DNA of 64,000 nt, taken from assembly GCF_000348785.1 (NCBI RefSeq), contig NC_020520.1:4650001-4714000 (forward strand), in the 5' to 3' direction. The position numbers were made by a program, and so were the translations under genes. Below the pieces are notes generated by a model. It ran no database searches. It saw only the letters and a list, made by a program, of their open reading frames with translations, and was not told where the DNA came from. Shown here piece by piece: positions 44,759-54,043 of the stretch (position 1 is the stretch's first letter; every line of letters starts with the position of its first letter). This stretch comes from Ilumatobacter coccineus YM16-304 (GTDB taxonomy: Bacteria > Actinomycetota > Acidimicrobiia > Acidimicrobiales > Ilumatobacteraceae).

Positions 44759-45744
44759 CGTCCCTCCACGAGGTAGCGAAACACCGATTCGAGATCGTCG
44801 TCGAGCGGGTTGATCTCGGTGAGACGCACGCCGAGTTCGAGTGCGATCGTCGCAATCTGGCGACCGAGCGTGTCGATGTCGAGCGTGTCGACGATCACCT
44901 CACCGTCATCGAGTGACAGCGCTGTCACGAGACCGCGATCGACGAGGACCGTGGCGAGTCGTCGAGGCTCGTTCGACCCGATCCGGATCCGGTGCGGACG
45001 ATCGTCCATCAGTTCGCGGAGGTCGCGATAGTCACCGCGGGCGATGAGGCGCCCCTGTGCCACGACGAGCACGTTCGATCCGAGGCGGGCCACCTCGTCG
45101 AGCACGTGACTCGACACGAGCACGCAGCGGCCCTGATCGCCGAGCGAGTGGAAGAGGGCGATCATCCGTCGGCGCTGCACCGGGTCGAGGCCGGTGAGCG
45201 GCTCGTCGAGGATGAGCACCTTCGGATCGTGCACGAGCGCGGCGGCGACCTTCACGCGCTGCCGCATCCCCTTCGAGAACTGTCCGACCGTCTTCGATCC
45301 AACGGCGGCCAAGTCGACTTGTTCGAGCGCCCAGTCGCCGGCGGCGGCGACGTCATCGCCCGACAACCCCTGCGTCTCGGCCGCGAGCGACACGAACTGG
45401 CGCGCGCTCAGGTGATCGAACAACGCGTCTTGCTGGGGCACGAGGCCGATCGAACCGCGCACATCGAGATCGGCTCGCGGGTCGGCGCCGAGCACACGCA
45501 ACTCGCCGCGCGACGCAGGCGTCAGACCGCACATCATGCGGAACAGCGTCGACTTGCCGGCGCCGTTCGGTCCGAGCAGCGCGGTGACACCGGCGTCGAT
45601 CGCGAAGCTCACATCGCTCACCGCCACGACCGACCCGAAGAACTTCGAGACGTTGTCGACGGTGATCATCCCGTCGAGCGTCGTCGCGACGGCGACAGCA
45701 TCGTGGGGCGTCGTGGGCACTGCCGGGGGTGGGAGCTGCGTCAT
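44755..45744 (-). CDS. ABC exporter ATP-binding protein (second system)
   Basis: A 329-residue ATPase: Walker A GPNGAGKST, signature FSKGMRQRVKVAAALV (with SKGM, as in CcmA/NatA-type exporters), Walker B VLILDEPLTGLDP and a C-terminal extension of about 90 residues. The first 25 residues are Pro/Thr/Ala-rich. Start ATG 45744 overlaps the stop of the upstream permease. It pairs with the permease at 43976-44758 by coupling. Confidence 0.92.
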   Translation of the reverse strand: MTQLPPPAVPTTPHDAVAVATTLDGMITVDNVSKFFGSVVAVSDVSFAIDAGVTALLGPNGAGKSTLFRMMCGLTPASRGELRVLGADPRADLDVRGSIGLVPQQDALFDHLSARQFVSLAAETQGLSGDDVAAAGDWALEQVDLAAVGSKTVGQFSKGMRQRVKVAAALVHDPKVLILDEPLTGLDPVQRRRMIALFHSLGDQGRCVLVSSHVLDEVARLGSNVLVVAQGRLIARGDYRDLRELMDDRPHRIRIGSNEPRRLATVLVDRGLVTALSLDDGEVIVDTLDIDTLGRQIATIALELGVRLTEINPLDDDLESVFRYLVEGR

Positions 45745-46625
45745 CGCGCCACCACCATGCGGGAGTACTTGACGGCGACGACGAGGAGCCCACCGATCGT
45801 CCACGCCGCGTTGGCCAGCAGGATGTTGGCCGTGGAGACCTCGGGGAAGTTGCCCGGCTCGCCGTAGATGCGGAACACCAACTCGAAGGGCATCGAGAAC
45901 ACGTCGATCAAGCGCCAGCTCGGGGAGAGCTCGGCGCCGTCGACGAGCGCCGAGGCGACCGCCGGCGAGGCCAATGCCAGGAGAACCACACCGATCGATG
46001 CGAATGCTCGCCGATCGGTGATGCTCGAGGCCGCCATCGACACCGCCGTGAGCGCCGCCGACACGCCGACCGCCGACAGGAAGATACGGCCGAGCACTAC
46101 CATCCAGTTGCCGAACCCGTCGGGCCCGGCGTTGTCGAGCGTGTAGCCGATGAGCACCAGGAGGGGCGGGCCGAGCGTGACCAGCGCGAGCGTGAGCCCG
46201 ACGGCCAGGGCTTTGGCCGCCAGATAAGTGCCGCGGTGCAGCGGCGTCGACAGGTACATCGCCAGCATTCCGTTGCGTCGGTCGCCGACGAGAACCTCCG
46301 GGGCGACGAGGCCGGCGAACAGCAGGATCGCGGCGGTGATGAAGCCGTAGTAGCTCGCGTAGTCCGCGACCTCGTTCGGGTCGAGCACGTCGCCGATGAG
46401 AATCGACACCCCGACGAAAACCACGGCGGGCAGGTAGGCGATGACCACGGCCGCCACCGGGAAGATCTTGTGACGGGCCGGTCGCCCGAGACCGAGCGTC
46501 GCGCGGATGCTCTGCCACGTCACGCTCCAGATCGAACGCAGCAGCCCGACACGTGGGCCGTCGTAGCGCTGGAACCCGCGGTCCACGATCTGCGCGCCGT
46601 TGGTCGGTCGGCTCATGCCGGTCAT
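45741..46625 (-). CDS. ABC-2-type exporter permease (first system)
   Basis: A 294-residue membrane protein with six hydrophobic segments. The motif APEVLVGDRRNGMLAMYLSTPLHRGTYLAAK is typical of ABC-2 permeases (EVLxGDRR...L...PLSR). It overlaps both flanking ATPase genes through ATGA. It is about 35 residues longer than the second permease and not closely similar to it, so the operon encodes two different exporters or one heteromeric exporter. Confidence 0.88.
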   Translation of the reverse strand: MTGMSRPTNGAQIVDRGFQRYDGPRVGLLRSIWSVTWQSIRATLGLGRPARHKIFPVAAVVIAYLPAVVFVGVSILIGDVLDPNEVADYASYYGFITAAILLFAGLVAPEVLVGDRRNGMLAMYLSTPLHRGTYLAAKALAVGLTLALVTLGPPLLVLIGYTLDNAGPDGFGNWMVVLGRIFLSAVGVSAALTAVSMAASSITDRRAFASIGVVLLALASPAVASALVDGAELSPSWRLIDVFSMPFELVFRIYGEPGNFPEVSTANILLANAAWTIGGLLVVAVKYSRMVVAR

Positions 46626-47584
46626 GCGTCGCCTCCGACTCTGCCTGCGTACTCGGCGGTGACCACGTCGTCGGTGAACACGTCGTCGAGCGTTCGCCGA
46701 CGCACCCCGAGTCGCTTGACCCGCGCTTCCGCCGCAGCGATCGCCACGGTCACCTGATCGAAGAGTTCGTCATCGGGGCGACCTCCGACGGTCAGCGTGG
46801 TGAGCGCGCGCTGCACCGTGAGCCCTGCCTCGGTCAGCCGCTCGACGACGTCGTCGACGGAGCCCGGTCGATCGTCGAGTTCGACCAGCTCGACCTCGAC
46901 ACCACCGGATGCTCCGGCGAGGTCGCCCATCGTGCCTTGAGCGACGAGCTTGCCCGCATCGAGCGCGATCACGTGATCACAGATGCGCTCGACCTCTTCG
47001 AGGACGTGCGACGACAACATCACGTCGATCCCGAACTTGCGATTGACCTCGACGATGATGTTCAACATCTCGTCGCGCTGCATCGGGTCGAGGCCGTCGG
47101 TCGGCTCGTCGAGGACGACGAACGACGGGTCGGCGGCGATCGCCTGGGCGAGCTTGACGCGTTGTCGTTGACCGGTCGACATGGTTCCCAGCGCTCGAAA
47201 GCGTTCTTCTCCGAGCCCGACGAGGTAGAGCGAGTCGCTCGACCTCGACCGTGCCTCGTCGCGAGGCAAGCCCTTGACCTCGGCGAAGTGTCGGACGAAG
47301 TCGTAGGCCCGCATGTCATCGGGCAGCACGTTGCGCTCCGGGCCGTAGCCGATCATCGCTCGGAGTCGCGGCCCGTCGGTGGCCGGATCGAGACCCAGCA
47401 CTTCGATCGCTCCCGAGGTGGGCTTGAGCAGGCCGAGCACGAGGGAGATGAGCGTCGTCTTGCCCGCACCGTTCGCACCGACGAGGCCGGTCACCCCCGG
47501 AGGCACGACGAGGTCGAGTCCGTCGAGCGCCCTGGTGGACGGGAACTGCATGACGAGCCCCCGGGTTTCGATGATCGCGCTCAC
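46622..47584 (-). CDS. ABC exporter ATP-binding protein (first system)
   Basis: A 320-residue ATPase with Walker A GANGAGKTT, signature MSTGQRQRVKLAQAIA, Walker B FVVLDEPTDGLDP and a long C-terminal extension. YGPERNVLPDDM replaces the usual Q-loop glutamine, with Glu-Arg at that place, which is unusual for an active ABC ATPase and deserves a check. GTG 47584 is chosen with GACACT 6 nt upstream; this gene is first in the operon. Confidence 0.88.
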   Translation of the reverse strand: MSAIIETRGLVMQFPSTRALDGLDLVVPPGVTGLVGANGAGKTTLISLVLGLLKPTSGAIEVLGLDPATDGPRLRAMIGYGPERNVLPDDMRAYDFVRHFAEVKGLPRDEARSRSSDSLYLVGLGEERFRALGTMSTGQRQRVKLAQAIAADPSFVVLDEPTDGLDPMQRDEMLNIIVEVNRKFGIDVMLSSHVLEEVERICDHVIALDAGKLVAQGTMGDLAGASGGVEVELVELDDRPGSVDDVVERLTEAGLTVQRALTTLTVGGRPDDELFDQVTVAIAAAEARVKRLGVRRRTLDDVFTDDVVTAEYAGRVGGDA

Positions 47585-47689
47585 ATCGTCAGTGTCGCAG
47601 CGATCTCGTCGTCGTGGGTCCACCCGTGGGATGGTCTGGGTCATCCCGACGGCGTACTCGCAGTCCGCCACGACCACTACGGTCGCGCC

Positions 47690-48520
47690 ATGACCGTGAC
47701 GCACCTGTCGGCAGCCGCTTCCCCGGAGGAAGTTCACGAGATCCTGCTCCGGGACGGCGCCGTGATCATCGACCGCCTCTCCGCACCGGAGGTGATCGAC
47801 GCCGTGCGCACCGACATGGCGCCGCACATCGCGGCGACGCCGAACGGAGCCGACGACTTCACCGGCCGCTCGACGAAACGAACCGGGGCTCTCGTCGCCC
47901 GCTCGCCGAGCAGCCGCCAACTCGTCCAGCATCCACTCGTGCTCGACGTGGCCGGCCGGTTGCTCGGCCGGGCCCAGAACTTTCAACTCCACCTCACGCA
48001 GATCATCGCCATCGGACCCGACTCGCCGAGCCAGTCGATTCATCGTGACGAATGGGCATTCGACTTCTTCGAGTTCCCGGCCGACTATCACGTGCAGTGC
48101 AACACGATCTGGGCGATGACCGACTTCAACGAGGAGAACGGCGCGACCCGACTCATCCCCGGTAGCCAGGACTGGGAGAACGACCTCGGCCACACGGTCG
48201 ACGAGTCGGTGCCGGCCGAGATGACCAAGGGGTCGTGCCTCCTCTACACCGGCAAGGTGTACCACGGCGGCGGCGCGAACCGCTCCGACACGACCCGAAT
48301 GGGCCTCAACATCACCTACAACGTGGCGTGGCTCCGCCAGGAGGAGAACCAGTATCTCTCGTGCCCACCCGAGGTGGCCGAGACGCTCGACGACGACCTA
48401 CTCAAGCTGATGGGCTACCGCATCGGCGCCTACGCACTCGGCTACATCGACGACACGCGTGACCCGCTCGAAGCGATTCGCGGATCAGCCGCCACGGTCG
48501 GCTCGTTCGACGCGACCTGA
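47690..48520 (+). CDS. Phytanoyl-CoA dioxygenase (PhyH)-family protein
   Basis: A 276-residue Fe(II)/2-oxoglutarate-dependent oxygenase. The metal-binding HxD lies in SQSIHRDEW and the distal His in YTGKVYHGGGANRSDTTR, where the Arg is expected to bind 2-oxoglutarate. The loop TDFNEENGATRLIPGSQ is a family hallmark. TACGGT lies exactly 6 nt before ATG 47690, so a leaderless mRNA is likely. It diverges from the ABC operon. Substrate unknown. Confidence 0.9.
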   Translation: MTVTHLSAAASPEEVHEILLRDGAVIIDRLSAPEVIDAVRTDMAPHIAATPNGADDFTGRSTKRTGALVARSPSSRQLVQHPLVLDVAGRLLGRAQNFQLHLTQIIAIGPDSPSQSIHRDEWAFDFFEFPADYHVQCNTIWAMTDFNEENGATRLIPGSQDWENDLGHTVDESVPAEMTKGSCLLYTGKVYHGGGANRSDTTRMGLNITYNVAWLRQEENQYLSCPPEVAETLDDDLLKLMGYRIGAYALGYIDDTRDPLEAIRGSAATVGSFDAT

Positions 48521-48597
48521 CAGTTCGGGGCGGAACCTGCTCGCCGCGTCCAACCTGGTTCGGCCCGAGATTTCCGATCACGTTCCTTCCGTACGGG

Positions 48598-48627
48598 TTG
48601 ACACCTCACATCGAACACATGTACGAT
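48598..48627 (+). promoter_or_regulatory. Sigma-70-type promoter of HNH gene 1
   Basis: TTGACA (48598-48603), 18-nt spacer, TACGAT (48622-48627), then 6 nt to ATG 48634: the clearest promoter of the window and leaderless. Confidence 0.75.
48611..48626. promoter_or_regulatory. SOS (LexA)-like box of HNH gene 1
   Basis: TCGAAC-ACAT-GTACGA, one mismatch from the actinobacterial SOS box TCGAAC-N4-GTTCGA. It overlaps the -10 element, a position where LexA would repress. Confidence 0.65.
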
Positions 48628-48633
48628 GGAAGC

Positions 48634-50067
48634 ATGGTTGTAGAGCCACTTTCCACGACTGCAGCGGCGGTGGTGCTGAATGGGCTCGATGATGTTGCCG
48701 CCGAGATCAACCTGGTGGCCGGGCATCGCAACGCGCTCGACGGGCGCCTGGTCGATGTCGCGATCTGGCTGCTCGCGAACGATGGATGGAAGGGCACGGG
48801 GTTGCGAAAGCCCGAGCAGTTCCTCGCGTTCCGATGCGGACTGAGCCCGGCCTCGGCGCGCCGGTACGTGCAGGTTGCCGCGCGCGCCGAGGAGCTTCCC
48901 GAGTCGATCGGCGCGTTGCGACGCGGTGAGTTGTGCCTCGACCAACTGATGCCGATCGTGCGGCGAGTTCCGGCGTGGGCCGACTCTCAGGTCCTGCGGC
49001 TCTCGAAGAAGCTCACGGTCGGACAGATCAACGCGGTCATCAACAAGTACGACTTCGAACGCTCCGGGCCGCCCGCCGAGCGCCACGCCCCGGTCATCGA
49101 CGACCAAGCCGCTGACGAGGCGGAGTTGATCGCCACCATCGACGCTGCGCGAGCAGATGCCAGCACCGAGAACACCTCGACATCGGCATCGGCATCGGCA
49201 TCGACGGTTCCGGCCGACACCGAGCACGCTCGGTCGACGATGCCGAAGGATCGCTGCTGGGTGGGCGTCGGCGACGACGGTCGCTGGCGGCTCCACCTCG
49301 AGACCAGCCCCGATGTCGGCATGGTGATCGACGCGGCATTGCGCGAGGCACGAGACCGTGCCTTCCGATCGACGGGGAGCATGGTGTCTGATGCCGAGGC
49401 GCTCGCTGACGTGGCCAATCGCTCGCTCGACGCGATCGACGATGCGAGCCGGCGAGATCGGTTTCGCATCAATCTCCACGTCCGCACCGATGGCGTCACC
49501 GCCGACGAACTCGGCGCAACGCTTCCCGATGTCATGGCGAGGCACATCTCGTGCGATGGGCTGGTGTCGCCCGTGTTCACCGAGCACGGTGTGCCAGTCT
49601 CCGTCGGCAGGAGCCACCGAATCGTCCCCGACCGCACCCGCCGCATCGTGCTGCTCCGCGACGGCGGATGCCGCGTTCCCGGCTGCGGTGCAACACAACA
49701 CCTCGAGGTCCACCACGTCGTGCACTGGGCCGACGGCGGACGAACCGACACCTGGAACTTGGTCGCGCTGTGCGGCCACCACCACCGCATGCACCATCAC
49801 GGGAAGCTCGACGTGACGGGCAACGCCGACATCGCTGGCGGGCTGACGATCACCAACGAACACGGCATCGACGTGTGCCTCGATGGCCCGAGACCCGAGC
49901 CCGTGACGGGCCCGCCACCTGCGCCAGTCGGCAAATATCGACCGCCGCTCTGCGAGCGCCTCGACATGGGCTACGTCAGCTTCATCCATCCCGAGCGACT
50001 CGAGCTCATCGCCGCCTCAGCGCTCGCTCATTCCCGAGGTCAGCCAGGCGTTGCATCACGGAGTTGA
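48634..50067 (+). CDS. DUF222 / 13E12-repeat HNH endonuclease-domain protein (1)
   Basis: A 477-residue protein. The N-terminal two-thirds is the helical DUF222 region (VAIWLLANDGWKGTGLRKPEQFLAFRCGLSPASARRYVQVA). The C-terminal HNH domain shows CRVPGCGATQHLEVHHVVHW...NLVALCGHHHRMHHH, with intact His-Asn-His and four zinc-type cysteines. A Ser/Thr/Ala-rich linker near residues 175-205 divides the two parts. ATG 48634 is chosen by promoter spacing; the TTG at 48598 is the -35. SOS-linked control is inferred. 13E12 genes of mycobacteria are reported to be partly LexA-controlled, but their function is unclear. Confidence 0.9.
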   Translation: MVVEPLSTTAAAVVLNGLDDVAAEINLVAGHRNALDGRLVDVAIWLLANDGWKGTGLRKPEQFLAFRCGLSPASARRYVQVAARAEELPESIGALRRGELCLDQLMPIVRRVPAWADSQVLRLSKKLTVGQINAVINKYDFERSGPPAERHAPVIDDQAADEAELIATIDAARADASTENTSTSASASASTVPADTEHARSTMPKDRCWVGVGDDGRWRLHLETSPDVGMVIDAALREARDRAFRSTGSMVSDAEALADVANRSLDAIDDASRRDRFRINLHVRTDGVTADELGATLPDVMARHISCDGLVSPVFTEHGVPVSVGRSHRIVPDRTRRIVLLRDGGCRVPGCGATQHLEVHHVVHWADGGRTDTWNLVALCGHHHRMHHHGKLDVTGNADIAGGLTITNEHGIDVCLDGPRPEPVTGPPPAPVGKYRPPLCERLDMGYVSFIHPERLELIAASALAHSRGQPGVASRS

Positions 50068-50085
50068 GCCGGTGCAGCTCCGGCG

Positions 50086-50727
50086 TCAGACCAGGTCGGC
50101 GGCGGTGAAGGCGACCGAGAAGCGGTCGCACCACACGACGACGGTGTCGAACGCAGCGAGGTCGACGTCGACCGGAATCTCGTAGTTCTGCGGGCCGACG
50201 TTGCCCTTGAGACGGCCCAGGTTCACGAACTCGCCGTCGACGCCGAAGTCGTCGGCTGGGGCGTCGGCGGACGCCGTGGTGAGGTACACGAACAGGTCGG
50301 GGCCGTTGTCGGTCTCGAAGTCTTCGAAGCGCAGGAAGCGCTGCGTGGTGCCGTCGGTGATGACCGTGGCCGTTCCCGATCCCGGGTGGCTCCGAGCAAC
50401 GAACTGGCCCTCCACGACCGTGGTGATCGTCGGAGTGGCTTCGGGCTCGTCGTCCATGTCGGGCATCGGTTCGTCGGCGACCACCTCGACCGGGGTCTGC
50501 TCGGCTTCCATCACCTCGTTCATCTCGTCGGTGGTGGCCTGGTCGACCTCGTCGGACACGATGGCCGACGCGGCGCCCGAATCGAAGACCGGGACGTCTT
50601 CCGACACCTCGTCGTCGATGAACTTCGTGTGGATGCCGAACACACCGAACGCGAGGTACGCAACCACGGCGAGCCCGACGACGGCGCCGGGAACGGCGAC
50701 CTTGAGGTTGTTGCGAATCCAGTTCAT
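50086..50727 (-). CDS. Membrane-anchored DM13-domain protein
   Basis: A 213-residue protein with one N-terminal membrane helix (VAVPGAVVGLAVVAYLAFGVFGI) and an acidic, Met/Glu-rich linker. The last 105 residues are a DM13 domain (GQFVARSHPGSGTATVI...GPDLFVYLTTA...GRLKGNVGPQNYEIPVDVDLAAFDTVVVWCDRFSVAFTAADL, given as landmarks), with the single conserved Cys in VVWCDRF. DM13 domains are thought to take part in extracytoplasmic electron transfer. TAGCGT lies 7 nt before the ATG. Confidence 0.88.
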   Translation of the reverse strand: MNWIRNNLKVAVPGAVVGLAVVAYLAFGVFGIHTKFIDDEVSEDVPVFDSGAASAIVSDEVDQATTDEMNEVMEAEQTPVEVVADEPMPDMDDEPEATPTITTVVEGQFVARSHPGSGTATVITDGTTQRFLRFEDFETDNGPDLFVYLTTASADAPADDFGVDGEFVNLGRLKGNVGPQNYEIPVDVDLAAFDTVVVWCDRFSVAFTAADLV

Positions 50728-50790
50728 GCTGCGGACGCTACGACCCCGGGTGAACCAGGGTGTTGCGAACCACGAAACGGATGCGGAACG

Positions 50791-51633
50791 TCAACCCACC
50801 GTCGAGCGGGAGAACTTGCGGATCGAGATCGCCGCGAACACGAGGGTGATGCCGACCGACCACGCAATCGCGATCCATCCGTCACTGCCGATGGGGAGCC
50901 CGTTGTACAGACCGCGACATGCGTTGGTCGCGATGGTGAACGGGTTGTTGCGAGCAACTGGCTGCAACCAGCCGGGCAGCTGCGACGTGTCGACGAACGC
51001 CGACGACACGAACGTCAACGGGAACATCCAGATGAAGCCGCCGGAGTTCGCCGCCTCGACCGAGCTCACGCTCAGGCCGATCAGTGCCTGCACCCACGAC
51101 AGCGAGAAGCTGAACACGAGCAGGAGGCCGGTGGCCAACGCCGCTTCGAACAGCGACCCCTCGAACCGGAAGCCGAGCAAGAACGCCACGAGCAGCATGA
51201 TCGCGAACGTGATGCAGTTGCGAACGAAGTCCGACACGGTTCGACCGATCAGCACGGCGGCACGCGACATCGGGAGCGATCGCAGCCGATCGATGTAGCC
51301 CTTCTGCATGTCTTCGGCGATGCCCAACGACGTGAACGCCGAGTTGAACACCACCGACTGGGCGAAGATGCCCGGCATCAGGAACTGGTCGTAGTCGGCG
51401 AAGCCTGGGATCTCGATCGCCCCACCGAACACGAAGCTGAACAAGAGCACGAACATGATCGGCTGGATCGTGGCGAAGATCAGCAACTCGGGGTTGCGCG
51501 GCACGACACGGAGGTGCCGGGTTGCCTCGACCCAGGTGTCGCGCAGCGCCCACACCACGCCGCCGCCTGGATGCGCTGCGGTGGGGTCTTCGATGCCGTT
51601 TCCGGCGGTGGTCGTGGTGTTGGTGGGGCTCAT
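50791..51633 (-). CDS. ABC-2-type exporter permease, DrrB-like
   Basis: A 280-residue membrane protein with six hydrophobic segments. The motif YIDRLRSLPMSRAAVLIGRTVSD is the conserved ABC-2/DrrB signature, and AVVFNSAFTSLGIAEDMQKG precedes it. The first 25 residues are hydrophilic. It is translationally coupled (ATGA) to the upstream DrrA-like ATPase. The family exports daunorubicin-type drugs, lipids or antibiotics; the substrate here is unknown. Confidence 0.9.
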   Translation of the reverse strand: MSPTNTTTTAGNGIEDPTAAHPGGGVVWALRDTWVEATRHLRVVPRNPELLIFATIQPIMFVLLFSFVFGGAIEIPGFADYDQFLMPGIFAQSVVFNSAFTSLGIAEDMQKGYIDRLRSLPMSRAAVLIGRTVSDFVRNCITFAIMLLVAFLLGFRFEGSLFEAALATGLLLVFSFSLSWVQALIGLSVSSVEAANSGGFIWMFPLTFVSSAFVDTSQLPGWLQPVARNNPFTIATNACRGLYNGLPIGSDGWIAIAWSVGITLVFAAISIRKFSRSTVG

Positions 51634-52610
51634 GACGGCTCCTCCGTCTGTTCGTCGGCGTCGGCACGCTTGCCGGTGAGTTGCAGGAACACGTCGTCGA
51701 GCGTCGGGCGACGCACCTCCACGTCGAGGACGTCGACGTCGGCGTCATCGAGCGCTCGGATGGCTCGCGGCACCACTCGGTCCCCGCTGCGAATCGACGC
51801 CAGCAGGTGCCGCCCGTCGCTGTCGGCATCGACCACGACGGTGCCCGTGCACAGCGGCTGCAACGCCTCGATCGCCCGACCCGAGTTCTCGGCGCGGGCG
51901 ATGGTGACCGACAAGCGATCGCCGCCGATGTCGTTCTTCAACTCGTCGGCGGTGCCGTTGGCGATGACCTTGCCGGTGTCGATCACGACGATGCGCTCGG
52001 CCAGTCGGTCGGCTTCGTCGAGGTACTGCGTGGTGAGCAGCACGGTGGTGCCGTCGTCGCCGAGTTCTTCGATCAGCTCCCACATGGCGAGGCGGCTGCG
52101 GGGGTCGAGACCCGTCGTCGGCTCGTCGAGGAACAGCACGGACGGGCGGGCGATGAGGCTCATCGCGATGTCGAGGCGACGGCGCATGCCACCGGAGAAG
52201 CCCTTGACGACGCGGTCGGCGGCCTGGTCGAGGTCGAACCGGTCGAGCAGTTCCTTCGATCGGGCGCGGACCTCCTTGCGGGGCAGGTGGTAGAGCCGGC
52301 CGATCAGATCGAGGTTCTCGTTGGCCGTCAGCCGCTCTTCGACCGCCGCGTACTGGCCGGTGAGACCGATGCGTGACCGGACGAGCCCGGGCTGCGCGAC
52401 GACGTCGATGCCGTCGACCAACGCCGTGCCGCCGTCGGGGCGCAAGAGGGTGGTGAGCAGGCGCACGGTCGTGGTCTTGCCGGCACCGTTCGGGCCGAGC
52501 AACCCGTAGACGACGCCGCGCGGCACCTCCAGGTCGACGCCGTCGACCGCCCGCGTCGTGCCGAAGGCTTTGACGAGCCCATGTGCTTGTACTGCCAGAT
52601 CGGAACTCAC
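51630..52610 (-). CDS. ABC exporter ATP-binding protein, DrrA-like
   Basis: A 326-residue ATPase with Walker A GPNGAGKTT, Q-loop TGQYAAVEERLTANENL, signature FSGGMRRRLDIAMSLI and Walker B VLFLDEPTTGLDPRSR. The C-terminal 80 residues end in RRPTLDDVFLQLTG, the CREEM-like DrrA tail. GTG 52610 has AAGACT 7 nt upstream; the frame is open further upstream but that part is antisense to the divergent lipoprotein leader. Forms an operon with the permease. Confidence 0.92.
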   Translation of the reverse strand: MSSDLAVQAHGLVKAFGTTRAVDGVDLEVPRGVVYGLLGPNGAGKTTTVRLLTTLLRPDGGTALVDGIDVVAQPGLVRSRIGLTGQYAAVEERLTANENLDLIGRLYHLPRKEVRARSKELLDRFDLDQAADRVVKGFSGGMRRRLDIAMSLIARPSVLFLDEPTTGLDPRSRLAMWELIEELGDDGTTVLLTTQYLDEADRLAERIVVIDTGKVIANGTADELKNDIGGDRLSVTIARAENSGRAIEALQPLCTGTVVVDADSDGRHLLASIRSGDRVVPRAIRALDDADVDVLDVEVRRPTLDDVFLQLTGKRADADEQTEEPS

Positions 52611-52668
52611 GGGCGACAGTCTTCCAACCGCGACCCACAGAACCTCACTGAGTTTCGAGCGAGCACGA

Positions 52669-52714
52669 CGCGAAAAGTGCAAGATTGCAGTGCGGCTGTG
52701 CTCCTGCATGGTGA
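52669..52714 (+). promoter_or_regulatory. 46-bp conserved upstream element, copy 1
   Basis: Starts with CGCGAAAAGTGCAAGAT and ends with CTCCTGCATGGTGA. It aligns without gaps to 55961-56006. Contains TGCAAGA (52678-52684) and TCCTGCA (52702-52708), an imperfect inverted repeat 17 nt apart. It lies about 40 nt before the lipoprotein ATG. Confidence 0.7.
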
Positions 52715-52752
52715 AGCGAGAACCGCTCGCTTCAGCGCCGAAGGAGAACCTC

Positions 52753-54012
52753 ATGACCCCGAACCACCGCTCGACCCGCCAGCACCCGGCCCGACTCCGG
52801 CTGGCAGCCGCCCTCGCCGTCGGGTCACTCGCCGTCACCGCATGCGGTGGAGGCGACGACACCACCGCGCCCGCCGGAGAGACCGCCGACGACGTGATCG
52901 AGCAGATCGACGAGCAGATCGACGGCATCGACACCGACGGGCTCGACGAGGGTCAGATCGAGCTCATCGACGACGTGGTCGACGGACTCGGCGACGAGTT
53001 CAGCGACGACGCCGACGACGATGCACCCGCACCGTGGGAAGGCGTCCGCGTGCTCTCCACCTCGGGCAACGCGCGGCTGGAAGTGATCGATCCCGATGCG
53101 TTCGGTGGCGTGGCCGAGGCGTTCTCGACACCCGTTCCCGAGCCGCTCAACAACTCCGAGTCGGCCAACCGCACGGTCGACACCGGCGTCGTGATCGGCG
53201 ACTCGGTCTGGGTCAGCGCCCAGACCGCGCTCCACCGCGTGGCACTCGCCGACGGGACGATCACGGCCAGCATCCCGGTCGACGACGTCGTGCCCGGCGG
53301 CTCGTTCGGTGACATCACGGGCGACGCCCAGGGCATCTTCGTACTGGCGTCGATGCGCGGCGGCGACAGCGTCGTCGCCGAGGTCGATCCCGATGCGGCG
53401 ACGGTTCGCAACACCATCGACTTCACCGCTCCTGCGGTCGCCCTGTACACGATCGCCAGCAACGACACGCACGTCGCCGCGGCGTACGACAACGCACCCG
53501 GCATCCCCGTGCAGTTGATCGATCGAGTCACCGGCGACGTCACCGAGATCGGCAACTACCTGCAGCTCCACAGCGTGCACATCGTCCGCGACGAACTGTG
53601 GGTGGTGGTCGCCTCGAGCAACACCAGCGAGGCCGACACCTACGAGAAGTACGCGCTCGACGGCACCCCCATCGGCGAGGGCACCCTGCCCCGCACCGGT
53701 GTGCTGAAGACGTTCGGTGATCGGGCCGTCATGGTCGAGCCGTCGAACGCATCCGATCCGAGCGACCCGGTCGCGCCGCTCGAGGTCGAGCCGGTCGGCA
53801 CGCCGATCGAAGCGATGCTCCCCGCCGGCACGGTGACGCTCACCGCCTACGCCGAGATCGACGGATACGCCTACTCGTCGGCGTCGTGCTGCACGAAGGA
53901 CGAGTTCGACTTCCCCACTCGCACCGGGGTGGTCGACATGGCGACCGGCGAGACGGTCTTCGCCGCCGACTCCCTCACGGCCACGGCGATTCTTCCCGCT
54001 GCCGACGCCTGA
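52753..54012 (+). CDS. Lipoprotein of unknown function, acidic linker and beta-propeller-like C-terminal part
   Basis: A 419-residue lipoprotein with lipobox LAVTAC and a very acidic, Asp/Gln/Ile-rich helical linker (EQIDEQIDGIDTDGLDEGQ) to about residue 85. The remaining part has repeating beta-strand patterns of 40-50 residues (VSAQTALHRVALADGTITASIP; IFVLASMRGGDSVVAEVDPDAATV; TYEKYALDGTPIGEGTL), like a WD/PQQ-type propeller. Function unknown. AAGGAG lies just before the ATG at 52753. The gene shares a 46-bp upstream element with the lipoprotein gene at 56048. Confidence 0.82.
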   Translation: MTPNHRSTRQHPARLRLAAALAVGSLAVTACGGGDDTTAPAGETADDVIEQIDEQIDGIDTDGLDEGQIELIDDVVDGLGDEFSDDADDDAPAPWEGVRVLSTSGNARLEVIDPDAFGGVAEAFSTPVPEPLNNSESANRTVDTGVVIGDSVWVSAQTALHRVALADGTITASIPVDDVVPGGSFGDITGDAQGIFVLASMRGGDSVVAEVDPDAATVRNTIDFTAPAVALYTIASNDTHVAAAYDNAPGIPVQLIDRVTGDVTEIGNYLQLHSVHIVRDELWVVVASSNTSEADTYEKYALDGTPIGEGTLPRTGVLKTFGDRAVMVEPSNASDPSDPVAPLEVEPVGTPIEAMLPAGTVTLTAYAEIDGYAYSSASCCTKDEFDFPTRTGVVDMATGETVFAADSLTATAILPAADA

Positions 54013-54043
54013 ACACGGGTCCGGGCCGGGTCGACGTCAGGCG
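54006..54043. terminator. Possible bidirectional terminator made from two stop codons
   Basis: CGCCTGA (54006-54012) pairs with TCAGGCG (54037-54043); each arm contains the stop codon of one convergent gene. The loop is long and GC-rich, without T-tract. Confidence 0.35.

Noticed and set aside
48598-48633. TTG at 48598 as start of HNH gene 1
   Set aside because: The TTG is the first part of a TTGACA -35 hexamer with an 18-nt spacer to TACGAT; ATG 48634 lies 6 nt after the -10.
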